The notes under the pieces are model-generated. The model ran no database searches, was not told the DNA's origin, and worked only from the letters and a program-made list of their open reading frames with translations. Positions 44,870-54,601 of a stretch of DNA of 64,000 nt are shown here, one piece after another. The DNA lies in the NCBI GenBank assembly GCA_964393405.1, contig CAYMTR010000008.1:1-64000 (forward strand), given 5' to 3'. This stretch comes from CAYMTR01 sp964393405. GTDB lineage: Bacteria > Bacteroidota > Bacteroidia > Bacteroidales > Prolixibacteraceae. Both the position numbers and the translations under genes were made by a program. The number at the start of each line of letters is the position of its first letter. Position 1 is the first letter of the stretch.

Positions 44870-47800
44870 GTGAATCAAAAGCCATTATTTTATTGGTTTA
44901 AAAAACCAATTAGAGGATTACTACTGACTTTGGTTTTAATACTAGTTGGTATATTGGGGAATGCCCGGCCAATACAAAGCGTCGAAGCAAAAACTGTGGC
45001 ATTGAACTGGATAAATACGTGCAGCCCTAAATATTATACTCAAACTGATATATCAACAGTATACTCAAGGGTAGAAGCTGGCATACCAAAATTTTACATT
45101 ATATCTTTTAAACCCAGCGGCTGGGTTATGGTTTCAGGAACCGATCAGATAAACCCAGTTTTAGGATATTCACTTAATTCACAATTTCTGCTAAAGGCTC
45201 TTCCTATTCAGCTTAAATCGTGGTTAGACGCCAAGGTTGAAGAAATAACATATGCTATTGAAGAAGAAGTTGAGAGTGAAGCTATTGTTAAGGAGAAGTG
45301 GAACGAATTTGGCAAGAAGGTTTTAAAAAGAAACGAATTAATAAAGGATAAATCGGTTGTTATAGCCCCTTTGATTAGGACTTCATGGGATCAGGGGAGG
45401 TATTACAACGAGTTGGCTCCATACGACGAGTCAAGTTCAGCAGGCAACGACCACGTTTGGATTGGGTGTGTTGCAACAGCTATGGCTCAGATTATGAAAT
45501 ATTGGAGTTATCCTACTTCCGGAATTGGTTCAAATTCATATACACATCCATCATACGGAGTTTTGTCTGCTAATTTTGAGAATGCAATTTATGATTGGGG
45601 AGCAATGCCAAACAGTTTATCATCAGCTAATGAGGAGGTTCAGAAAATAAGTTACCACTGTGCTGTTAGTGTGAACATGGATTTCGGACCCGGAGGTTCA
45701 GGAGCGTTTCTTAACGGAGCAACCTCAGCGTTAAAAGGTTTCTTCAAATACAATATTCCTGCATACCCAACTGACAAGGGTAGGTGGAATGAATCAGATT
45801 GGATTCAACTTTTAAAAAATGAACTCAATTTAGGACGACCGATTTTATATTCAGGTTATAATCAGTCGTTATCATCAGGGCATGCATTTGTTTGTGATGG
45901 ATATAACTCCGATAATTACTTTCATTTCAACTGGGGTTGGAGTGGTTTTGCTGATGGTTATTTTTTAATAACTGCATTAACGCCCAGTGGGCGAGATTAT
46001 TCATATTCTCAGTCTGCTTTGTTAAGTATAGAGCCTGTTATGCCTGCGTACTTTGGGATTCCTTATAGTGAAGGTTTTGAAAATGGGAATGCCGGTGAAT
46101 TCAGTGTGTACGGTGTGAATCAGATAACAGTTGCAGAAAGTCATTCGGGGAGTAAAAGCTTACAATTGGGTACAGCCACTTTCAAGCATGATTTGATTGA
46201 TGCTGCAAGTATATGTTTTACAGTTCCACCTGATGCAGAACTTAGTTTCTGGGTAAAGCGTTCAACGCCTCTTGTTTCATCATTGAATAATCAACAAGCT
46301 ATGTTAATGCCTCAGGATGGAACCTCATCTTTAATAGAATTTTTCAGCGGAGATTATAATGACGAAGAGTGGGTTAATTATAATGCTGACTTAAGAAGTT
46401 ATACCGGTCAAGTAGTAAGGCTTGTGTTTTTACAAAGCGTTTCAGATGCATCAAAGTATCAGTGGATGTATATCGATGATATTACAATTAATGGGAGGAA
46501 TAACAATCTTGCGCCGTTTAAACCATCTAATCCTACTCCGATAAATGAGTCTAAATATATTTCGTTGTATCCTATTTTAAAATGGTCGGGGGGAGATCCC
46601 AATGGCGATGATTTGATATATAAAATATATTTTGGAACAAGCGATAATCCACCATTAGTAGGATCTGTTTTTGATAACAGTTATCAACTACCCGGCTTAA
46701 CTCAAAAAACAAAGTATTATTGGAAAATTATTTCTGAAGATTCAGATTATTCCAGTGAAAGTGATACTTGGAGTTTTACAACTAAAGGTATACCACCAAC
46801 AGTTGAGGAATGTGGAATCTCAGGTTTAACAAGCAATAGCGTAGATATTTGTGGAAAAGTTGTTAGAGATAACGGAAGCGAAGTAGTGAGGAGGGGAGTT
46901 TGTTGGAGCATTTTTCCCAGTCCTTCTATTTATACAAATACAAAGACCTCTAATGAGTCAAGCGATCCTTTTGTATGTACAGCGAGTGGTTTATTACCCT
47001 ATACTACATACCATTACAAAACTTATGCTGAAAGTGAAGAAGGAATTGGATATAGTAATATTAATTCTTTTAGAACAGAACCAGGATTACCGGTTGTAGC
47101 GATAAATAAAGTTGAAGATGTAAGAAGAAATTCAGTTCATATAATCGGAAACTTAGATGTTTTAAATGATACGATTGTTTTCAGGTCAGGAGTAGTTTGG
47201 TCCTTGAAATCAGGGTTTGATCCGAATGAAGCAAGCAGGACAAGCATTGATGGCAATTGGATAAATCCAGGGGCCATAAATTTTAATTTACGCAATATTC
47301 CGGGACCGGCGACAATATTCTTCAGAGTGTTTGCTGAAAATAGTGCAGGGATTTCATATTCTGAAGAAGGTACATTTATTACAACAAACGCTGCTCCTTT
47401 TCTTGATTTAGATGAAGACAACAGCTCAATGGCATGGGGTTGTAATTATAAAGGGATAACAACAGAACAGACATCTGGAGGTTTTGTAGCGGACAAAGAT
47501 ATTTTGATTACTGATGAAGACAAAGACTCGATAAGATCAGCAATATTCATACTTGACAATAACATAAAAGGAGAGGATGAATATCTTTATTATGGTGGAT
47601 CAAACGAAAACCTGACAATAAAAGGGAACCAAACAAGTCATTTAGAGATTTACTCTAATTTCCTTTCAAATGTGGATTGGGTGAGCGTTATAAGTAAGGT
47701 TGAGTATATAAACAACTATGATGCTCCCGGTGAGAATGTAGATAGGAAAATTAAAATATTTGTAACAGATGGAGCTGATTCCAGTAATATTACCACAGCA

Positions 47801-49903
47801 ACAATAGATGTTGTTCCTATAAATGATCCTCCGAATAATCAACAAGTTCCACGTTTTAACACTACTCCGGCTTATGGTATTTCTGTTGACATACAAAATG
47901 GTGTTTGGGTCGATGACGCAGATGAGTTAACAGGCACTTTTACATATTCTCATAAATTAGAAATGAGAGATGAGATCGGAAATATTTCAGATCTTGGAGA
48001 AATATCAGGGAAAGTAGTTGAAATTGGTGAAAATGTATGCGGTCAATCTGTAAGAATTGTTGAGACGGTTACAGATTTTAATAGTGGAGGGAGCAATATT
48101 TCAAATTCGACGGCATGGGGCGATTGGGTTAAAGTAGAAAGAGCAGAGCAAACAATCAATTTTGATTTTTTACCCATATATAGCTTTCAGGAAAGATATT
48201 GTAAGCTTTCAGGAACATCATCATCAGGTTTTCCGTTGACATATAAAGTGCCTGAAAATGATAAGGTTTATGTTTCAAACGACACAGCTTTTTTTCTTAA
48301 GACCGGGAGAACAGTAATTTCATCTATTCAGGAGGGAAACAGTTGTTTTTATCCCTCGATTTTAACACATAGAATTTTGACTGTTGAAAAGGGTGAACAG
48401 GAAATTGAAACTGCTGACGATATTTTGGTTTCATTCGGATCAAAAGGTATGAAGTTTCCTGTAACATCGAGTTCAGGTTTGATGCTTTCGGCAACGAGCA
48501 GTAATAACTCAATAGTGGCTGTAAAAGAAGATTCGTTATTGTTTAAGGGAATTGGGAAAGTTTCAGTGACATTTTCTCAAGAGGGAAATGAAAATTACTA
48601 CCCGGCACTAAATGAATCAGTAGGTATAACAGTAGAAAAGGGAAGTCAGGAAATATATGCTGAATATGAAGAGAAACTTTTCTTCGGGAATGAGAATTCT
48701 CCATTTCAAGTTAGCTCTACTTCCGGTTTGCCCGTTAATGTAGTGTCTCTTAATCCTGAAATTTTGCAAGTTGATGGCAATAGTTTTGTGATAAAGGGAG
48801 TGGGGAATGCTTCAATACGAATAAGCCAAGATGGAGATCAAATATGGAAGCCTGCTGATGATGTGGCATTTGAAATAACTGTGGATAAAGGTCAGCCGCA
48901 AATTTCAATAGAAGCGATTGGTGAAAAAAGGTTCGGTGATGAGCCGTTTATTCCAGTGCTAGTAACATCTTCAGGATTGAAGGCAGATTTGTCGATAGAG
49001 AACACTTCAATTGCTGATTTTGAGAATGGGGAAATTGTAATTAAGGGTTGTGGAGAAACAAATGTAATTGCTAGAATTAATGAAAGCGAGTTTTGGAATG
49101 AAGCAACTGCCATAGCTACATTAAAGGTGGATAAAGCTGATCAATACATTACATTTTTTGGTCCCGACACATTGAAATATGGAGAAGTTCCAACGGAACT
49201 ACTTGCGAATAGTAATTCTGGTTTGATAGTTGAGTTTAAGTCACTTGATGAGAATATTGTTAAGATAAGCGGAAATTATACAGAAATTATAAATGCCGGC
49301 ATAACGCAAGTTGAAGCCTACCAGTTGGGCAATAGTAATTGGAATGAGGCAGAGTCTGTTTTGCTTGAGTTTGTAATTTTAAAAACAGATCAGATTATTT
49401 CGCATTCAATACCTGATACAGTGGTTTTTGATAATCAAGTTATCAATTCAGGAGTTAGTACTACGTCGGGGCTTCCGGTAACAATTTCCTCCTCAAATAC
49501 CGATGTTGTTAAAGTTATCGGTGAAGACTTGCAAATTCAAAACTTTGGAGTCTCACAATTAACAATTTCACAAGAAGGAAATAATAATTTTAATCCTGCA
49601 GAAACAGAGGTGAGACTATTCGTTAAGGAGCCGGTAAATGTAAAAGATGAGTATTTGTCTAAGATATCTATATATCCTAATCCGGCCAAAGAATATTTAA
49701 TAATCGGATTAAATAGTTCATTTGAAGATTCATATAATTTGTCAGTTGTAAACGTATTGGGAGAAGTTTTTTCAAACTTTAGTTTAAAGGGAAATACTAA
49801 TAAGATAAATATAAAAGACATTCCGGATGGGGTTTACTTCATTAAAGTAAACGCAAAAGGCAGAAGCATTATTCAAAAATTTATCATAGCTAAGTCGCAT
49901 TGA
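44870..49903 (+). CDS. Secreted C10 (streptopain-like) peptidase with T9SS domain
   Basis: The 1677-residue protein starts at GTG 44870, with GGGAGA at 44857 as ribosome site; a TTG at 44855 is the alternative. Order: N-terminal membrane or signal segment (about 12-32), Spi-type inhibitory prodomain (36-135), C10 protease with catalytic Cys200 (GCVATAMAQIMKYW) and His338 (GHAFVCDGY, then FNWGWSG), a jelly-roll adhesin-like domain (about 395-545), fibronectin-like domains (550-845) and a cadherin-like stretch (to about 1085). Six repeats of about 80 residues follow (about 1095-1590, each with a QxI-type start and a GNxxxxPA-type end). A T9SS type A sorting domain ends it (KISIYPNPAKEYLII to the C-terminus). 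It would be exported by T9SS and act on proteins at the cell surface or outside. Confidence 0.93.
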   Translation: MNQKPLFYWFKKPIRGLLLTLVLILVGILGNARPIQSVEAKTVALNWINTCSPKYYTQTDISTVYSRVEAGIPKFYIISFKPSGWVMVSGTDQINPVLGYSLNSQFLLKALPIQLKSWLDAKVEEITYAIEEEVESEAIVKEKWNEFGKKVLKRNELIKDKSVVIAPLIRTSWDQGRYYNELAPYDESSSAGNDHVWIGCVATAMAQIMKYWSYPTSGIGSNSYTHPSYGVLSANFENAIYDWGAMPNSLSSANEEVQKISYHCAVSVNMDFGPGGSGAFLNGATSALKGFFKYNIPAYPTDKGRWNESDWIQLLKNELNLGRPILYSGYNQSLSSGHAFVCDGYNSDNYFHFNWGWSGFADGYFLITALTPSGRDYSYSQSALLSIEPVMPAYFGIPYSEGFENGNAGEFSVYGVNQITVAESHSGSKSLQLGTATFKHDLIDAASICFTVPPDAELSFWVKRSTPLVSSLNNQQAMLMPQDGTSSLIEFFSGDYNDEEWVNYNADLRSYTGQVVRLVFLQSVSDASKYQWMYIDDITINGRNNNLAPFKPSNPTPINESKYISLYPILKWSGGDPNGDDLIYKIYFGTSDNPPLVGSVFDNSYQLPGLTQKTKYYWKIISEDSDYSSESDTWSFTTKGIPPTVEECGISGLTSNSVDICGKVVRDNGSEVVRRGVCWSIFPSPSIYTNTKTSNESSDPFVCTASGLLPYTTYHYKTYAESEEGIGYSNINSFRTEPGLPVVAINKVEDVRRNSVHIIGNLDVLNDTIVFRSGVVWSLKSGFDPNEASRTSIDGNWINPGAINFNLRNIPGPATIFFRVFAENSAGISYSEEGTFITTNAAPFLDLDEDNSSMAWGCNYKGITTEQTSGGFVADKDILITDEDKDSIRSAIFILDNNIKGEDEYLYYGGSNENLTIKGNQTSHLEIYSNFLSNVDWVSVISKVEYINNYDAPGENVDRKIKIFVTDGADSSNITTATIDVVPINDPPNNQQVPRFNTTPAYGISVDIQNGVWVDDADELTGTFTYSHKLEMRDEIGNISDLGEISGKVVEIGENVCGQSVRIVETVTDFNSGGSNISNSTAWGDWVKVERAEQTINFDFLPIYSFQERYCKLSGTSSSGFPLTYKVPENDKVYVSNDTAFFLKTGRTVISSIQEGNSCFYPSILTHRILTVEKGEQEIETADDILVSFGSKGMKFPVTSSSGLMLSATSSNNSIVAVKEDSLLFKGIGKVSVTFSQEGNENYYPALNESVGITVEKGSQEIYAEYEEKLFFGNENSPFQVSSTSGLPVNVVSLNPEILQVDGNSFVIKGVGNASIRISQDGDQIWKPADDVAFEITVDKGQPQISIEAIGEKRFGDEPFIPVLVTSSGLKADLSIENTSIADFENGEIVIKGCGETNVIARINESEFWNEATAIATLKVDKADQYITFFGPDTLKYGEVPTELLANSNSGLIVEFKSLDENIVKISGNYTEIINAGITQVEAYQLGNSNWNEAESVLLEFVILKTDQIISHSIPDTVVFDNQVINSGVSTTSGLPVTISSSNTDVVKVIGEDLQIQNFGVSQLTISQEGNNNFNPAETEVRLFVKEPVNVKDEYLSKISIYPNPAKEYLIIGLNSSFEDSYNLSVVNVLGEVFSNFSLKGNTNKINIKDIPDGVYFIKVNAKGRSIIQKFIIAKSH

Positions 49904-49904
49904 G

Positions 49905-49933
49905 TTTGTACGAAGATTTATTTTGTATTTTTG
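49905..49933 (+). promoter_or_regulatory. Promoter for the ArgE-like gene
   Basis: TTTG (49905-49908) and TATTTTTG (49926-49933) are separated by 17 bases. The leader would be very short; the ATG at 49955 is 21 bases after the -7 element. Its -33 element starts right after the peptidase stop codon. Confidence 0.6.
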
Positions 49934-49954
49934 TTACAACTTAAAATGTTGATT

Positions 49955-51019
49955 ATGTATTATAACGATCTTTGCGAGGATAGCATTAATTTATTGAAGA
50001 AGTTGATAGCAACACCTTCTATGTCAAGAGATGAAGAAGAGGCTGCAAAGATAATACGTGAGTTTCTTTCAGAAAAGGGGATCAATTTTAAGACAGTTAG
50101 AAATAATACTTGGTGTTGCAATAAATACTGGGATGATAATAAGCCTGTTGTATTATTAAACTCACATATAGATACCGTTAAGCCTGTTGACGGATGGACT
50201 AATAACCCATTTGAACCTTTAGAAGAAGGTGAAAAGATCTCAGGATTGGGCAGTAATGATGCCGGAGGACCTTTGGTCTCGATTTTAGCTGCTTTCAGAT
50301 ATTTCTATCTTAAACAAGAACTTCCTTTTAATTTAATTTTTTCAGCAACAGCTGAAGAAGAGTGTTCCGGCACAGAAGGTGTTGAGTTGTTAGTTAAGCA
50401 TTTGGGGAAAGTTGATTTTGCGATAGTTGGGGAACCTACTTTGATGAAATTAGCCATAGCAGAAAAGGGTTTGATAGTGTTAGACTGTACAGTGAGGGGT
50501 AAAGCCGGTCATGCAGCAAGAAACGAAGGCATAAATAGTATTTACTTGGCGATGGATGTAATTGAAAAGATTAAAAAATTAAAGCTTGAAAAGGTTTCTT
50601 TATTGCTGGGTGAAGTGAAAATGACAGTAACACAAATTGAAGCAGGATTTCAGCATAATGTTGTTCCTGATAGTTGTCGTTTTGTCGTTGATGTCAGAAC
50701 AAATGAGCTATACTCAAACCAGGAAGTTATCGATATAATAACCAAAAATCTAGATTGTGAAGTAAAGCCTCGCTCAAGGAGGCTGAATTCTTCAGGCTTA
50801 GAAATAGATCATCCTTTTGTAAAAAAGGCAATTGCTCTTGGTGTTGAATGTTATGGTTCTCCGACAATGAGTGATCAATCATTGATGCCGTTTAAATCAA
50901 TAAAAATTGGTCCCGGTGACTCAGCCAGGTCACATACAGCAAACGAATATATTTTGAAAAGTGAAATTAGTGAAGGAATAGGAGTATATATAAAACTGCT
51001 TGATGGATTAGTTATTTGA
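49955..51019 (+). CDS. M20 deacetylase, ArgE-like (acetylcitrulline/acetylornithine)
   Basis: The 354-residue M20 metalloprotein contains LLNSHIDTVKPVDGW, GSNDAGGPLVSIL, the AEEE metal site (ATAEEECSGTEG), EPTLMKLAIAEKG and the dimerisation domain. The C-terminal SDQSLMPFKSIKIGPGDSARSHTANEYI is close to the ArgE/DapE pattern. In Bacteroidota a relative removes the N-acyl group from acylated citrulline in arginine synthesis; argH at 54602 fits this. The start is set at the ATG at 49955 (MYYNDLCEDSINLLKK), since the promoter -7 element ends at 49933; an ATG at 49946 is an alternative. Exact substrate is inference. Confidence 0.82.
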   Translation: MYYNDLCEDSINLLKKLIATPSMSRDEEEAAKIIREFLSEKGINFKTVRNNTWCCNKYWDDNKPVVLLNSHIDTVKPVDGWTNNPFEPLEEGEKISGLGSNDAGGPLVSILAAFRYFYLKQELPFNLIFSATAEEECSGTEGVELLVKHLGKVDFAIVGEPTLMKLAIAEKGLIVLDCTVRGKAGHAARNEGINSIYLAMDVIEKIKKLKLEKVSLLLGEVKMTVTQIEAGFQHNVVPDSCRFVVDVRTNELYSNQEVIDIITKNLDCEVKPRSRRLNSSGLEIDHPFVKKAIALGVECYGSPTMSDQSLMPFKSIKIGPGDSARSHTANEYILKSEISEGIGVYIKLLDGLVI

Positions 51020-51034
51020 TTAGCTGGATTTTTG

Positions 51035-52711
51035 CTATAAAAAATGGATTAAATAAACTTTATTTAGCGAGCTACTTCTTGTTTTTGGATTTACGAATTT
51101 CATTGAATGTCTCAGATCGACATCGTCAAAAGGAAAAGTTTCAATTTTCTGAGGATTACTTTTCAGTATTTCACTTCTTCCGTTTTCATTGGTATAAATC
51201 CACAAGTTTTTGGATTTTACAATAGTGTTTAACTCCGTTGAGGTTTTTATATATGAAACAGGACTATTTGAATAAAATAGAAGTTCGTAGTTCAGAAAGA
51301 AATGATCTTCAGAAAGCACAACGCCGAAATCCTTGTTAGATAATAATGTTTCCTTGTATTTGATATCATCAATATTGAAATAATATATTTTTTCGTTTTC
51401 CTCAATTTTCTTGTTTAAGAATCTTGCTGCCTGAGGAGCACCCTGAAGGTCGAGGAATTTTGGGAATACGAGTAAGTTAAGCACTATTCCCAAAACGATT
51501 GCAGTGGAAACTGTTAAAAAGAAGATTTTGATATGTTCTTTGTCTGATTTAATAAAAAAGAAGGTAACAACAAAAGCCGCAGCAATTATCATCAAGTGGA
51601 ATATAGAAACAGGTTTTACTAAAAGGACAAGAATTAAAATGATTAGAATCCAATAAATAAACAATGATAAATAAGAAACCTGAATCCACTTTTTAGAATC
51701 TTCCTTAATTGTGTTCCATGTTTTTGCTATAAGAATTGAAAATAATGGCATCAGAGGCAGGAGGTAATTAGGAAGTTTATTTTTAGAAATAGATAAAAGC
51801 AAAAAGACTATCCATATTCCCCAGAAAATAAAATGATCGTCAGGAGTAAAATTCTTTTTAAAAAAATTCTTGAATTGATAATAAACTCCGGCGACAACAA
51901 TTACAACCCAAGGAATAATAAGGTAAAGAAAGGTGTGAATATAAAAGGAGGGATCTCTAATTACACCGTTATAATCTCCTACAATTCTTCGGAAATTGTT
52001 TTCCCAAAAGAAAAATAGAACCCCTTTTGTGCCGTTTTCTCTAAACGCAGGCAAGTATGAGGGTAAGGCTACGATGAGAGATATGATAATCAGTAGAATC
52101 CACTTGAACGAAAAAATACTTTTATAATCCTTTTTAGATAATAGATATCCCAGCACAGCAAAGAAAGGAACAACAACTCCAAAAGGGCCCTTTGTGAGTA
52201 TGCATAGTCCCAGAAAAATTGAAGAGCCGATGAAATATTTAATTTTATTTTTTTTGAGGTATTCGTGAAGCATCCACAATGAAAAAGAAACATTTGTCAT
52301 GAGAACTGTATCAGTATGGATATCCATATTATATAAAATTGATATCACGCCCGATGAAATAATGAGTAAAGACATTTTTGCAGTAGTCTTTCCATACATA
52401 CTTTTGCAAAGCATAAAAACAGCAAAAAAGCCAAATAATGAATAAATTAGGATGGGTAATTTGAATGCAAAGTTGGAGATGCCAAAAAGGTTAAAAGAGC
52501 TTGCAGACAGCCAAAACAAAAGAGGTGGTTTTTGGAAGTATTTTTCACCATTAATTTGTAGGTCCAACCATTCTCCGGTCTGGGAAATTCCCTTTGATAT
52601 ATATGCATACTTTGCAGCATCGCGGGTAACATCAATGAATAATCCCATTATAAGGACAAATAAAATCAGGATGGCAGAAAACCAAAAAAATAGATTTTGA
52701 CGCTTTATCAT
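51035..52711 (-). CDS. GT39-type (ArnT-like) glycosyltransferase
   Basis: The 558-residue protein has about twelve membrane helices. The first extracytoplasmic loop carries DVTRDAAKYAYISKGISQTG (Asp27, Asp31) and then GEKYFQKPPLLFW, the signature of PMT/ArnT-type GT-C enzymes that use polyprenyl-phosphate sugars. A soluble periplasmic domain ends it (about 420-558). The acceptor could be lipid A, a glycan or protein. It follows a paralogue by 17 bases, so the pair is an operon; its end is 15 bases from the convergent ArgE-like gene. Confidence 0.85.
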   Translation of the reverse strand: MIKRQNLFFWFSAILILFVLIMGLFIDVTRDAAKYAYISKGISQTGEWLDLQINGEKYFQKPPLLFWLSASSFNLFGISNFAFKLPILIYSLFGFFAVFMLCKSMYGKTTAKMSLLIISSGVISILYNMDIHTDTVLMTNVSFSLWMLHEYLKKNKIKYFIGSSIFLGLCILTKGPFGVVVPFFAVLGYLLSKKDYKSIFSFKWILLIIISLIVALPSYLPAFRENGTKGVLFFFWENNFRRIVGDYNGVIRDPSFYIHTFLYLIIPWVVIVVAGVYYQFKNFFKKNFTPDDHFIFWGIWIVFLLLSISKNKLPNYLLPLMPLFSILIAKTWNTIKEDSKKWIQVSYLSLFIYWILIILILVLLVKPVSIFHLMIIAAAFVVTFFFIKSDKEHIKIFFLTVSTAIVLGIVLNLLVFPKFLDLQGAPQAARFLNKKIEENEKIYYFNIDDIKYKETLLSNKDFGVVLSEDHFFLNYELLFYSNSPVSYIKTSTELNTIVKSKNLWIYTNENGRSEILKSNPQKIETFPFDDVDLRHSMKFVNPKTRSSSLNKVYLIHFL

Positions 52712-52728
52712 GGATTTTATTCGATTAT

Positions 52729-54372
52729 TTACTCTGTTTCAATAAGATACATTTTATAAGTTTGTGCTTGTCTGGTTTTGGGCATCAGAAACTTAATGTT
52801 TATATCTGTAAGCCAGAAATGGTCAAATTCCCATTCCCGTTTGACTTTAACATCTTTAAGTTTAAACTGGCTATAAGTAAATCCATCCATTAAGTACCAG
52901 GATCCTTTTATTTTAATAGCCTCATCAATTGTAATTCTATCGGGGGGACAAAACTTGTCTTCATCCCATACCTTTCGTCCAGGATTTTTTGCATAAAAGA
53001 ACATTTCAAACTGTGAGTACCTCCATGAAAACAATTCATCGTTATCGTCAGCCTCTTTATTGAATATTTCAGTTGCAGGTAGTGACGATTGATATTTGAA
53101 TAGTTCTGGTAACAGGTGAGCGTTCATAATAAAGCTCAACATAACAATTAAGATAGAACCCGATAATAGAATCCTGGTTTTTAGCTCTGTTTTATATGTT
53201 AGAAATAAAATTAAAAGTAAAGTTAAAACAACAAAAACAATCCATACTAAAACATTTGAAGATGGGAATAGGTATGATATTATCAAAAATCCTAAAAGCC
53301 ATATTATTGTATTCATAACAATTTGGGCAGAGAAAAACCTTTTTAAGTTTTTTTCTTTCAGGTTGTACAAGAATTTTGCGCCAAGTATTGACAATAAAGG
53401 AATAACAGGATAAATATAATTTGGAGATTTCATAACAGAGGCAGAAAGGATTACTATAAAAATCAGTGATCCTCCCAAAGAGAAAAACTCTTCTGAAATA
53501 ATTATTTTACATTTATTTTTAAAGAACAAATATGATGATTGAATTAATCCTCCAAGTATAAAAATGCTCCATGGGATCATTAAGGAAATGATATTATAAA
53601 AATAGAAAAGTGGTTGTCTGAAATTATTAAGATAGCTACCATCCATTCTTCCGGCATTGTTAGTCCAGAAATAAAAAATAATTCCTTCAAAACCTGATTG
53701 CTCGTAAAGAGAAATCAGATATGGTGAAATGATGATTAAGGTAAATAGCAATCCGACTATCCAGATTGGATTAAAGATCATTCTGTAATTCCTGGATATA
53801 ATTAGATGTGAAAGAACAGCAATACCGGGGACAGCAATACCAATAGGGCCTTTTGTCAGCATTGCAAGGGCTATTGCCCCAAACCCGGCTAAAAGATTAA
53901 ATATTTTTTTGTTTTTAATATAAAGGGCGAGCTGCCAGATTGCCAGTATTGAGTTTGCTGTAAGGGCAACGTCGGTATGGATGTCATTGTTGTATAGGAA
54001 AAAAACTAACGAAAAAGCAAAGAAACAAGTCGATATGATGCTGATTTCCTTATTGTAAAATAATTTGGAAAATTTATAAGTAGAATATATTGCAATGAAT
54101 GAATACAAAACAGGAAATAATCGGGCTGTGAAATTTGTTGCAGTGCCGAATATGTAGAAACCTAAAGAATATAACCAAATTAAAAAAGGAGGCTTTTGGA
54201 TATAAGGGTCACCATTAACAGTTAAATTGAAGAAGTCTCCTGAGAGGTAAACATTTTTAGCGACAGCTGCATACTTTCCTGCATCGCCGGCAAAAGGATT
54301 TAGCATACCTATGATTTGGACAAGAAAAGCAGCTAAAACAATAAGAAAAGCAATTAATTTTAGATTTTTCAT
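52729..54372 (-). CDS. GT39-type (ArnT-like) glycosyltransferase, paralogue
   Basis: From the ATG at 54372 the protein has 547 residues; an AGAGG site lies seven bases before that ATG, which favours it over the upstream ATG at 54459. The loop MLNPFAGDAGKYAAVAKN with GDPYIQKPPFLIW parallels the neighbouring paralogue (DAAKYA, YFQKPPLLFW). About twelve membrane helices and a C-terminal periplasmic domain (about 415-547) follow. It should transfer a lipid-linked sugar on the periplasmic side of the inner membrane. First gene of a two-gene unit. Acceptor and sugar unknown. Confidence 0.85.
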   Translation of the reverse strand: MKNLKLIAFLIVLAAFLVQIIGMLNPFAGDAGKYAAVAKNVYLSGDFFNLTVNGDPYIQKPPFLIWLYSLGFYIFGTATNFTARLFPVLYSFIAIYSTYKFSKLFYNKEISIISTCFFAFSLVFFLYNNDIHTDVALTANSILAIWQLALYIKNKKIFNLLAGFGAIALAMLTKGPIGIAVPGIAVLSHLIISRNYRMIFNPIWIVGLLFTLIIISPYLISLYEQSGFEGIIFYFWTNNAGRMDGSYLNNFRQPLFYFYNIISLMIPWSIFILGGLIQSSYLFFKNKCKIIISEEFFSLGGSLIFIVILSASVMKSPNYIYPVIPLLSILGAKFLYNLKEKNLKRFFSAQIVMNTIIWLLGFLIISYLFPSSNVLVWIVFVVLTLLLILFLTYKTELKTRILLSGSILIVMLSFIMNAHLLPELFKYQSSLPATEIFNKEADDNDELFSWRYSQFEMFFYAKNPGRKVWDEDKFCPPDRITIDEAIKIKGSWYLMDGFTYSQFKLKDVKVKREWEFDHFWLTDINIKFLMPKTRQAQTYKMYLIETE

Positions 54373-54572
54373 TTTAACCTCTTGTGATTCAGGTTTTTTT
54401 ATGACTATACCTTTTGTTTTGAATTTAATATGGTTATTAAAATCATCAATAATATTCAAAATAAGTAAAACTTTATGAATAAAAAGTCTATTGATAAAGT
54501 ATTAAATTAAAATGTTCCTTAAGGTAGAGACATACCTAAAAAATTAAGAGGGGTCATTTAAAACCTTTTGTT

Positions 54573-54580
54573 TATTTTTG
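54573..54580 (+). promoter_or_regulatory. -7 promoter element for argH
   Basis: TATTTTTG matches TAnnTTTG 21 bases before the argH ATG. A second, less canonical TATAATTTG (54589-54597) sits closer but would place the start of transcription within the gene. Confidence 0.4.
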
Positions 54581-54601
54581 TATTGACTTATAATTTGCAA
54601 A

